A DNA stretch of 21,303 nt from a virus: positions 1 through 21,303 of IMG/VR virus record IMGVR_UViG_3300042320_000605; one strand, given 5' to 3'. Position numbers and translations under genes: made by a program. The notes beneath the pieces are model-generated. The model ran no database searches. It saw nothing but the letters and a program-made list of their open reading frames with translations, and was not told the DNA's origin. Shown here in pieces: positions 16,030 through 21,303 of this stretch. How positions within the stretch are numbered: position 1 is the stretch's first letter; each line of letters starts with the position of its first letter.

Positions 16030-16808
16030 TGAAGCCGACCGGATACGAAGTCTGGCGCGGCCGATCGCCGATCGACGGCGCCGACATCGTCGCGATCGCG
16101 ACGCTGGAGAGCTCGAACCGCAAAACCGGGAACATGGTGCAAGTCTGGATCCTCCGCACCGACCGGACCCCGCTCCAGGCGATCGCGACCGGCGCCGACG
16201 CGGCGATATGCGGCGGATGCGTGCACCGCCGGACGTGGATCGCGTCCGAACAGCGGTACGTTCGGACGTGCTACGTCGAGGCTGGCCGCGCGCCCGAGGG
16301 GATCTACCGCGCCTGGATGGCCGGCCGGTACCCTCGAGCCGACCGGCACCGGCGCTACGCGATCGGCTGCGGGCGCGCCGTGCGCCTGGGCGCCTACGGC
16401 GATCCGGCAATGGTCCCGATGAGGATCCTTCGCGACCTGGTGCGCGACGCCACCGGGCACACTGGCTACACGCACCAGTGGCGCGAGCCCTGGGCGCTCG
16501 AACACCGCGAGCTCTGCATGGCGTCGGCGGACACGGCGGCCGACTATGACGCGGCGCGCGCGGCCGGCTGGCGCACGTTCCGCGTGCGGCCCGCCGGCGC
16601 GCCGAAGCTGGCGGGTGAAGTCATTTGCCCGGCGTCGGAGGAAGGCGGATACCGGACGACCTGTATCGACTGCCGCCTCTGCCGCGGCGCCGACCCGGCG
16701 CGGCCGAATATGGCGCCGGGCGTCGTCATCGTCGCGCACGGCCCCGCCGCGCGCCAGTACGAGAAGGTAACGACGCTCACCGTCGGAGGCACGCCGTGCA
16801 CCGTTTAG
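16029..16808 (+). CDS. Conserved cysteine-rich phage protein of unknown function (259 aa)
   Basis: I recognise the family pattern but no function: an N-terminal YEVWRGRSPIDGADIVAI, a SSNRKTGNMVQVWIL block, CGGC-x-HR and a later CYV, a GxYP loop, a GAYGDPAMVP block, a TGYTHQW motif and a C-terminal Cys cluster (CPAS...GGYRTTCIDCRLCRG). Similar proteins occur in many phages and some actinobacterial genomes. The two cysteine groups (about residues 61-64 and 81; then about 203, 215, 218 and 221) could bind zinc or an iron-sulfur centre. The ATG overlaps the previous stop (TAATG) and a GGGGAGG site lies upstream. It is the largest gene in the cassette and probably its effector. Confidence 0.8.
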   Translation: MKPTGYEVWRGRSPIDGADIVAIATLESSNRKTGNMVQVWILRTDRTPLQAIATGADAAICGGCVHRRTWIASEQRYVRTCYVEAGRAPEGIYRAWMAGRYPRADRHRRYAIGCGRAVRLGAYGDPAMVPMRILRDLVRDATGHTGYTHQWREPWALEHRELCMASADTAADYDAARAAGWRTFRVRPAGAPKLAGEVICPASEEGGYRTTCIDCRLCRGADPARPNMAPGVVIVAHGPAARQYEKVTTLTVGGTPCTV

Positions 16809-16903
16809 CCCCGTGCGGCTGGTGGCTGGCGCTGCTGGCCGTCGTCGCCCTGGTGCGGGCGCTCGACCGCCCGCGCCGGCCGCGTGCGCCGCCCGCCCCG
16901 TAG
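16796..16903 (+). CDS. 35-residue single-span membrane peptide
   Basis: A GTG start at 16796 follows a perfect GGAGG (16785-16789) by 6 bases. It overlaps the end of the previous gene by 13 bases in another frame. The product begins MHRLAPCGWW, has one hydrophobic span (about residues 8-21, WWLALLAVVALV) and ends in an Arg/Pro tail, so a membrane peptide with a basic C-terminus is likely. Holin, toxin-like and sensor-anchor roles are all possible; nothing decides between them. The strong ribosome site, the membrane span and the terminator just after the stop (16927) support it. Too short for most gene finders. Confidence 0.55.
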   Translation: MHRLAPCGWWLALLAVVALVRALDRPRRPRAPPAP

Positions 16904-16926
16904 CTGCACTATGACGCACGCGCACC

Positions 16927-16952
16927 GCGCCCGGCCCCGTGCCGGGCGCTTT
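16927..16952 (+). terminator. Terminator of the cassette
   Basis: A perfect 9-base stem GCGCCCGGC / GCCGGGCGC with loop CCCGT, followed by TTTCC-ATTT. The stem is very stable, but the T-run is short, so termination may be partial. It lies 23 bases after the last small gene. Its arm repeats the GCGCCCGG word of the leader hairpin at 15456. Confidence 0.65.
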
Positions 16953-17179
16953 CCATTTGGGCCGAGCTCGCACCCGGCGCTAGGCACGCCCGCGCCGGCG
17001 TCGCCGAGCGCCGGCCCAGCTCGACCGGCCGCGCACGCCGCGGGCGTCGCTCGAGCTCGAGCCCGGCCGCCAGGCGCCGAGCGCCGGCGCCGACCCGGCC
17101 CGACCCGCGCCGCCGCCGGCCCGCCCTGGCGCCGACGCCGGCCCCGCCGCGCCCGGCCCGGCCCTGACCGCTCCCCATT
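16953..17179. other. Extremely GC-rich non-coding spacer
   Basis: About 225 bases that are nearly all G and C (runs of GCCGGC, CGCCGGCC and GAGCTCGAG). It shares a 15-base word, GCCGGCCCAGCTCGA, with the spacer at 15269-15283 (copy here at 17010-17024) and repeats GCCGAGCGCCG. The one open frame across it is Pro/Arg/Ala low-complexity and runs into the direct repeats, so I reject it as a gene. I see no promoter in it. Confidence 0.55.
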
Positions 17180-17220
17180 TGTCCACATACGGGCTCCTGA
17201 ATGTCCACATACGGGCTTCT
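17180..17220. repeat. 19-bp direct repeat upstream of the integrase-operon promoter
   Basis: TGTCCACATACGGGCTCCT (17180-17198) and TGTCCACATACGGGCTTCT (17202-17220) differ at one base. Start-to-start spacing is 22 bases, about two helical turns, so two proteins could bind on the same face. The second copy ends 10 bases before the -35 box. The first 9 bases occur a third time at 17431 inside the next gene. Repressor, activator and integrase arm sites are all possible. Confidence 0.75.
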
Positions 17221-17230
17221 ACATTTCCGA

Positions 17231-17258
17231 TTGACACGCGGCACATCGCGAGTAGAAT
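17231..17258 (+). promoter_or_regulatory. Sigma-70-type promoter of the integrase operon
   Basis: TTGACA (17231-17236), 16 bases, TAGAAT (17253-17258; 5 of 6 to consensus). It is the strongest promoter in the window. The spacer contains CGCG...CGCG (17237-17250). The transcript would start near 17265, just before the ribosome site AGGAGGTG of the first gene. Confidence 0.82.
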
Positions 17259-17284
17259 CAGTGCACACAGAGAGGAGGTGCCCT

Positions 17285-17563
17285 ATGGCATCCATGCAGG
17301 AGATCGACGCGCTCTACGATCGCGTCTACCACACCGAGGTGATGGGATCGAGGTTCGGCGAGCTCACGGTCATGTCGTGCCGCTGGCACACGCGCTGGGC
17401 CGACCACCCGACGGAGGGGATCTGGGCCGTTGTCCACATGGTGGCTCACGGGGCTCCGCTCGATGCGATCATCGCGTCGATCGAGAGGGGCGAGGCGCCC
17501 GACGGCATGGTGCCGTGCGAGGACGCCGACCGCGCGCTCGCAGAGATCAGGAGGAACCGATGA
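17285..17563 (+). CDS. Hypothetical protein, first gene of the integrase operon (92 aa)
   Basis: Not recognised. ATG at 17285 lies 6 bases after an excellent AGGAGGTG site. The frame is open upstream, but that part covers the promoter and is not translated. The protein has a Met-rich helical start, a SCRWHTRW segment with His and Cys, a hydrophobic WAVVHMVAHGAPLDAI stretch and an acidic C-terminal helix. The mixed His, Cys and Trp might suit metal binding, but no motif is complete. As first gene after the promoter with flanking direct repeats, it could be a regulator of integration or a host-facing early protein. Its stop overlaps the next start (ATGA). Confidence 0.7.
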   Translation: MASMQEIDALYDRVYHTEVMGSRFGELTVMSCRWHTRWADHPTEGIWAVVHMVAHGAPLDAIIASIERGEAPDGMVPCEDADRALAEIRRNR

Positions 17564-17763
17564 CCGCACCGAAGAAGAAGCTCGCCGGCAGCGGCGCGCG
17601 ATTCGCCGTCTGGCTGCTCGACCCGAAGGCGCCGGCGCGCGTCGAGCGCCTCGTCGCGCTGATGCAGGCCGAGATGCCGATCAAGGGCATCCGCATCTCG
17701 ACGGGACAGGCGGTCCTCGCCGCCGTCGAGGAGGCCATCGAGCGCAGGGAGAAGGCCAGGTGA
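17560..17763 (+). CDS. Small basic protein, possible ribbon-helix-helix DNA binder (67 aa)
   Basis: A 67-residue, Lys/Arg-rich protein. After a basic head (TAPKKKLAGSGARFAVWL) come a helix (ARVERLVALMQAEM), a short strand-like link (KGIRIS) and a second helix (TGQAVLAAVEEAIERREKAR). This order is like small ribbon-helix-helix or antitoxin-type regulators, but no diagnostic residues allow a firm call. A GGAGG lies 5 bases before the ATG. Directionality factor (excisionase) is another possibility because the integrase gene follows downstream; both are inference. It overlaps its neighbours at both ends. Confidence 0.65.
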   Translation: MTAPKKKLAGSGARFAVWLLDPKAPARVERLVALMQAEMPIKGIRISTGQAVLAAVEEAIERREKAR

Positions 17764-18158
17764 CGCCGTCGGTCAACGACATCATGCGCTGGCCCATCAT
17801 GCGCGGCATGACGCTCGGCGACCTGGCCGTCACGCACAGGAAGATATGGGGCAGGGATGGCGACCAGACGCTTGCGGATGCGCTGATCGCCCAGGGCAAC
17901 TCGTACTCCGACGAGGACAGGCGCTCGGCGTGGTTCAGGCTCTGCGAGGAGAAGGTCCGTCTCGGAATGTTGCCGCCGGTCGGATGCTTCCGTTACGAGA
18001 GCGAGCGCGTCGACGTCGCGCGCGTCTTCTACCTCGCGCGCGACCGACAAGCGAGGTTCCTGTTCGACGCGCGGAACATGATCGTGAGTCGAGAGGTGCT
18101 GGCGATGCTCGTCCTCGGCGGCGCATGGGCGCTGCTGTGGTGGCTGTTCGGTCCTTGA
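17760..18158 (+). CDS. Hypothetical C-terminally membrane-anchored protein (132 aa)
   Basis: The start is GTG at 17760, overlapping the previous stop (GTGA), with GGGAGAAGG upstream; the ATG at codon 9 is an alternative. The main part is soluble and charged, with a helix-turn-helix-like stretch (TLGDLAVTHRKIWGRDGDQT) that may be accidental. The last 20 residues (EVLAMLVLGGAWALLWWLF) form a clear membrane span, so the protein is a tail-anchored type with the soluble part in the cytoplasm. No family is recognised. Tail-anchored phage proteins include superinfection-exclusion factors, which is only a suggestion. A 22-base gap separates it from the integrase. Confidence 0.68.
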   Translation: MTPSVNDIMRWPIMRGMTLGDLAVTHRKIWGRDGDQTLADALIAQGNSYSDEDRRSAWFRLCEEKVRLGMLPPVGCFRYESERVDVARVFYLARDRQARFLFDARNMIVSREVLAMLVLGGAWALLWWLFGP

Positions 18159-18180
18159 TCAGGCAAGGCAGGGGGTTTCC

Positions 18181-19338
18181 ATGGTCACGCTCAACAGGAA
18201 CGGCAGGTACTGGCAGGCGCGCTGGGTTGACCCGGTCACGGGCCGCACCGTGCGGCGCGGCATCGGCCCGCGCGCGCAGATCTCGCACAGGCAGGCGGTC
18301 GCGCTCTGCAAGGTGATCGCCGACGAGGTCGCCGCCACCGCGCTGGCGTCGCTCGAGCCCGAGGCGCCGCAGGCCGACGCACCGCCGGCGTCGCCGACCG
18401 TCGCCGAGTGGCGCGACCGATGGCTCGGACAGCAGGTCGGGCTCATGGAGTCCACCATGCGGATGCACCGCCGCTACTGGCGCATGATCGTCGAGCAGCT
18501 CGGCTCCGGCACCCGCCTCGACGACGTCACGCCCGACATGGTGATCGACGCCAGGATCCGCATGGGCGACCGCGCCGACCTGCTGCACGGACCCGGCACG
18601 CTGCGGCGCGCCAAGGCCGAGACGACCATGGCCCGGATGTGCCGAAACGCGCGCAAGTACTGGCACGACGCCGTCGCCGCCGGCCTCGCCCGCCGCAACC
18701 CGTGGACCGCCGTCCGCACCACGGCGCCGGAGATCCAGGTGCCGCGCCGCGTGCTCTCCGACGCCGACGCCGAGCGCATCGTCGCCTGCTGCAAGCCGGG
18801 CGTCGCGCTGCTCGTCGCGCTCTGCCACTGGGCAGGGCTGCGCCGCCACGAGGCGATGGGCCTCCGCTGGGAGCACGTCGACTTCGAGCGCAACCGCATC
18901 GTCGTGTGGCCGAAAACGCACGTGGTGACGAGCAAGCACAAGCACAGGGAGGTGCGCCTCGAGCCGAGGCTCGCCGAGATCCTTCGCGCCGCGCCGCGCA
19001 CCGCCGACAACGTCGTCGGCAGGGTCACCGAGGCCCGCGCATGGCTCGACCTGCGCGCGGCCGCCCTCAAGGCCGGCGTCACGGGCGAGGTGTCGTTCCA
19101 GCTGATGCGCTCGAGCCGCGAGAACCACTGGTTCGCCGCCGGGTATCCGGCGAACGTCGTGACCGCATGGATGGGACACTCGCCGCAGGTCGCGGCCAAG
19201 CACTACCGAGGGGTAGCCGAGCAGTACTATGACGCCGCGCCACAGGGCCAGGCACCGGGATCCCAGGCCACCGAGCTCGCCGCCCTCCGCGCGCAACTCG
19301 CGGCGCTGCAGGCGCTCATCCTCGGCAAGGCCGGCTGA
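18181..19338 (+). CDS. int: Tyrosine recombinase (phage integrase)
   Basis: This 385-residue integrase recombines phage and host attachment sites. A beta-rich arm-binding start (NRNGRYWQARWVDP) leads to a core-binding helix bundle at about residues 73-180, then the catalytic domain. Visible catalytic residues: Arg221 in GLRRHE, Lys252/254 in SKHKHREVRL, Arg310 in FQLMR, His333 in WMGHS and Tyr342 in KHYRG. Box II has Gln (307) where many family members have His; I recall this in a subgroup with (Q/H)-x-L/M-R-x-S. The C-terminus adds a short Leu-rich coiled-coil tail. A GGCAGGGGG site lies upstream. No attachment site can be fixed from this window and no repressor gene is seen. Confidence 0.93.
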   Translation: MVTLNRNGRYWQARWVDPVTGRTVRRGIGPRAQISHRQAVALCKVIADEVAATALASLEPEAPQADAPPASPTVAEWRDRWLGQQVGLMESTMRMHRRYWRMIVEQLGSGTRLDDVTPDMVIDARIRMGDRADLLHGPGTLRRAKAETTMARMCRNARKYWHDAVAAGLARRNPWTAVRTTAPEIQVPRRVLSDADAERIVACCKPGVALLVALCHWAGLRRHEAMGLRWEHVDFERNRIVVWPKTHVVTSKHKHREVRLEPRLAEILRAAPRTADNVVGRVTEARAWLDLRAAALKAGVTGEVSFQLMRSSRENHWFAAGYPANVVTAWMGHSPQVAAKHYRGVAEQYYDAAPQGQAPGSQATELAALRAQLAALQALILGKAG

Positions 19339-19368
19339 AAGATTCAAGAAAGTTTCCTCGTTTTGCCG

Positions 19369-19396
19369 TTGACAGGATTCGGCGGGCGTTTACATT
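19369..19396 (+). promoter_or_regulatory. Sigma-70-type promoter of the recombination operon
   Basis: TTGACA (19369-19374), 16 bases, TACATT (19391-19396; 4 of 6). It lies 30 bases after the integrase stop, with no terminator between. A small inverted repeat ATTG...CAAT (19394-19407) overlaps the -10 and could be an operator. Confidence 0.72.
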
Positions 19397-19414
19397 GCCG
19401 CCACAATCGCGGAC

Positions 19415-19490
19415 GTTCACCGTAAGAACGACCGCAACGCGCAACAGGCGCGTGTGTTTCGGTCCTTTCTGGCCCATTCACGCGCGCCAT
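19415..19490 (+). promoter_or_regulatory. Structured leader of the recombination operon
   Basis: The leader holds GTTC-ACCGTAA-GAAC (19415-19429), then a perfect hairpin ACGCGC-AACAG-GCGCGT (19437-19453). The 3' side of that stem, GGCGCGTG (19447-19454), can instead pair with CACGCGC (19479-19485). Two exclusive folds upstream of a ribosome site suggest attenuation or translational control. The GC-rich words could also pair by chance. Confidence 0.4.
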
Positions 19491-19510
19491 GACTCCCCAA
19501 GGAGGGGATC

Positions 19511-20431
19511 ATGGCAGGAAGCACAGAGGTAATGGTGGCGCCGGCCCAGCCGGCGCCACACACGGGCACGGCGCTGGCCGCGCACGGCAACGGCTACGAC
19601 CCCATGGTCGTGGCGAGAATCTTCCGGGCATCGGGGCTCTTCCCTGACATCCAGAGCGAGGCGGCGGCGGCCGCGAAGCTGATCGTCGGCCGGGGGCTCG
19701 GCCTCAGCGACTACGACTGCATGGCGGGGCTGCACCTCGTCAGCGGCAAGGTCGTGCTGGCCGCGAACCTGATGGCGGCGGCCATCAAGCGCGCAGGCCG
19801 CTACGACTACCGCGCCGAGTGCAGCGACGAGCGGTGCGACATCACCTTCTTCCAGCTCGACGGCGGGAAGTGGCAGACGATCGGCACCACCAGCTTCACG
19901 CTGGCCGACGCCAAGCGCGCCGGCCTCGACGGAGGGCAGAACTGGCGCAAGCACCCGCGCGCCATGCTGTTCGCGCGATGCATCTCGATGGGCTACCGCC
20001 AGCACTGCCCTGACGCGCTCGGCGGCGCGCCCGTGTACGTCGAGCAGCACGGGGAGATGGAGATCCAGGACGACCGGGCCATCACGGCTCCGGCGGCGCC
20101 CGCGCCCGCCACGACGGACCGCGCGGCGCCGCCGGCGGCCACGGCCCCGGCGAGGCGCGACAACCTCGAGGACGAGGGAGAGGCCGAGTTCTGCGTCGCC
20201 GAGGTCGAGGTCGCCAAGACGGGCGAGGGCAAGTTCGGCGCCTGGGAGCTCGTGGTGCTGAAGACGGTCGAGGGACCGTCGTTCTCGACGCTGAACAAGC
20301 GCATGGCGCAGCAGATGCGCGACGCCGCCGAGAACGGGGCGCGCGTGCGCGTGACCTGGGCGCGCACCAAGAAGGGCGGCCTCGAGTGCAAGGAGCTCGT
20401 GCAGCTCGCCGAGACGGGGGACGGCCAATGA
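19511..20431 (+). CDS. RecT-like single-strand annealing protein
   Basis: Residues about 45-185 match a phage RecT-like pattern: AAAAKLIVGRGLGLS, HLVSGKVVLAANLMAAAIKRAGRYDYR, a SFTLADAKRAGL block, NWRKHPRAMLFARCISMG and a GGAPVYV end. Such proteins anneal single strands and work with a 5'-3' exonuclease in phage recombination and replication. An Ala/Pro linker (about 190-215) joins a second domain (about 218-302: EFCVAEVEVAKTGEGKFGAW, then VRVTWARTKKGG) whose strand pattern could be an OB-fold or similar; this addition is uncommon. A strong AAGGAGGGG site precedes the ATG. The stop overlaps the nuclease start (ATGA). The family call rests on remembered motifs; a functional analogue of different fold remains possible. 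Confidence 0.78.
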   Translation: MAGSTEVMVAPAQPAPHTGTALAAHGNGYDPMVVARIFRASGLFPDIQSEAAAAAKLIVGRGLGLSDYDCMAGLHLVSGKVVLAANLMAAAIKRAGRYDYRAECSDERCDITFFQLDGGKWQTIGTTSFTLADAKRAGLDGGQNWRKHPRAMLFARCISMGYRQHCPDALGGAPVYVEQHGEMEIQDDRAITAPAAPAPATTDRAAPPAATAPARRDNLEDEGEAEFCVAEVEVAKTGEGKFGAWELVVLKTVEGPSFSTLNKRMAQQMRDAAENGARVRVTWARTKKGGLECKELVQLAETGDGQ

Positions 20432-21255
20432 TGGGCTCCCTTCCCAAGCCGGGCTGCTACGCGAACATCGCTTCCGAGGAATACCACTCCTGGCCGGCGG
20501 CCTCGAGCACCGTGATCCGCACGATGATCCGGTCGAGCCCGGCGCACGCGGCCGCCGGCACGGTCGATCCGCAGAGCCCGGCGCTGCGTCTCGGCACCGC
20601 CGTCCATGCCGCCGTGCTCGAGCCCGTCCGGTTCGACGGCCTGATCCGCATCGAGCCGAAGGTGGACCGCCGAACCAAGGAGGGCAAGCAGCTGTGGGAC
20701 TCGTTCCAGCAGTCGCTGATGCCCGGGCAGACGTCGATCAGCGACGAGCAGTTCGAGGTGGTCCGGTCCATCGAGCGGAACGTGCGGGCGTCGGCCGCCT
20801 GCACCGAGCTGCTGTCACACGCGAGGAATCGCGAGTACTCCGTGGTCTCGGAGGTCGAGGGCGTGATGTGCAAGGCCCGCTGCGACGCCTGGGGCGACGG
20901 CCTGGTGGTCGACGTGAAGACCACCTCGTCCCTCGCCTCCGAGGAGGAGTTCAGCCGCACGGTGTTCTCGTGGGGCTACGCGCTCCAGGCGGCCTTCTAC
21001 CGGATGGTGCTCGACCGCGCGGGGCTGCGGATGGACTCGTTCGCCTGGATCGCCTGCGAGACGAACCCGCCCTACGCGGTCGCCTGCTACGCGATCGGCA
21101 ACGAGGTGCTCGACCTGATGGAGCCGGCGCTCGTCAAGGCGCTCCACCGCTGGAGCGACTGTGAGACGCGCAAGGAGTGGCCGGCTTACCCGGACGTGGT
21201 GCGGCACCTCCAGGTGCCGGCATGGATGCGGCGCGAGCTCGAGGAGGCGACCTGA
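20428..21255 (+). CDS. PD-(D/E)XK exonuclease, RecE/Exo VIII-like
   Basis: This 275-residue protein carries the RecB/RecE-type nuclease motifs: LRLGTAVHAAVLEP (residues 53-66, with His60), the metal ligand Asp153 in KARCDAW, Asp162-x-Lys164 in VVDVKTTSS, and Gln187/Tyr191 in ALQAAFYR. It also has the N-terminal YHSWPAASSTVIRT helix of the DUF3799 group. It would degrade the 5' strand and hand the 3' overhang to the RecT-like partner encoded just before it. Two ATGs lie in tandem at 20428 and 20431; the first overlaps the previous stop (ATGA) and is preferred. The pair of genes in this order is the usual arrangement in temperate phages. Confidence 0.88.
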   Translation: MMGSLPKPGCYANIASEEYHSWPAASSTVIRTMIRSSPAHAAAGTVDPQSPALRLGTAVHAAVLEPVRFDGLIRIEPKVDRRTKEGKQLWDSFQQSLMPGQTSISDEQFEVVRSIERNVRASAACTELLSHARNREYSVVSEVEGVMCKARCDAWGDGLVVDVKTTSSLASEEEFSRTVFSWGYALQAAFYRMVLDRAGLRMDSFAWIACETNPPYAVACYAIGNEVLDLMEPALVKALHRWSDCETRKEWPAYPDVVRHLQVPAWMRRELEEAT

Positions 21256-21256
21256 C

Positions 21257-21303
21257 ATGGCTAACGAGCTGGACACCGGACGTCTGGCCGAGCTCGAACG
21301 GAT
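21257..21303 (+). CDS. Start of a further gene in the recombination operon (partial)
   Basis: ATG at 21257 lies 9 bases after GAGGAGG (21241-21247) and one base after the previous stop codon. Only 15 codons are present (MANELDTGRLAELER), too few to name a family. The helical start and its position after the nuclease suggest another recombination or replication accessory protein, such as a single-strand binding protein, by position only. Confidence 0.5.
   Translation, partial: MANELDTGRLAELER

Noticed and set aside
16884-17234. Open frame across the second GC-rich spacer
   Set aside because: Low-complexity and runs through a terminator and the direct repeats.

Overview
The window is about 21.3 kb of GC-rich, almost fully coding DNA. 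It reads as part of a tailed double-stranded DNA phage or prophage with a T7-like (short-tailed, podovirus) virion. All genes I can support are on the + strand. They are tightly packed, with many ATGA, TGATG or GTGA stop/start overlaps and good Shine-Dalgarno sites, so the host should be a high-GC bacterium. No 16S gene, tRNA gene or host gene is present to name it. One degenerate 7-bp repeat resembles intergenic heptads I recall from Xanthomonadales and some other GC-rich genomes, but that is weak evidence.

Region 1 (1-14177) is the late block: the end of an unrecognised virion gene, a small unknown gene, two tandem tail tubular protein A paralogues, tail tubular protein B, three internal (ejectosome) proteins in the T7 gp14-gp15-gp16 order, a small terminase subunit, a calcineurin-like metallophosphoesterase, a small HNH endonuclease and the large terminase. 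The order follows T7 genes 11-19, but the tail fibre and holin normally found between gp16 and the terminase genes are absent. The phosphoesterase and HNH genes sit among the packaging genes instead. Region 2 (14178-14747) is a 570-bp gap with inverted repeats, a perfect 18-bp palindrome, a clear rho-independent terminator and a run of twelve 7-bp units. A small HExxH (zincin-like) gene follows, then a very GC-rich spacer ending in a second terminator.

Region 3 (15419-16952) looks like a self-contained cassette: its own promoter, four overlapping small genes (one a cysteine-rich conserved phage protein, one a 35-residue membrane peptide) and its own terminator. Region 4 (17180-19338) starts with a 19-bp direct repeat beside a promoter. 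It encodes three small proteins and a tyrosine integrase, which points to a temperate or formerly temperate phage. Region 5 (19369-21303) is a recombination operon: promoter, structured leader, a RecT-like annealing protein, a RecE/Exo VIII-like PD-(D/E)XK nuclease and the start of another gene.

The three promoters share a TTGACA-N16-TANANT layout, so the non-structural genes are probably read by the host sigma-70 polymerase. Together the genes describe a phage that injects DNA with a T7-type ejectosome but integrates and recombines with lambda-like tools. The parts most worth a second look are the cassette at 15419-16952, the domain insertions in tail tubular protein B, the duplicated tail tubular protein A and the regulatory gap at 14178-14747.
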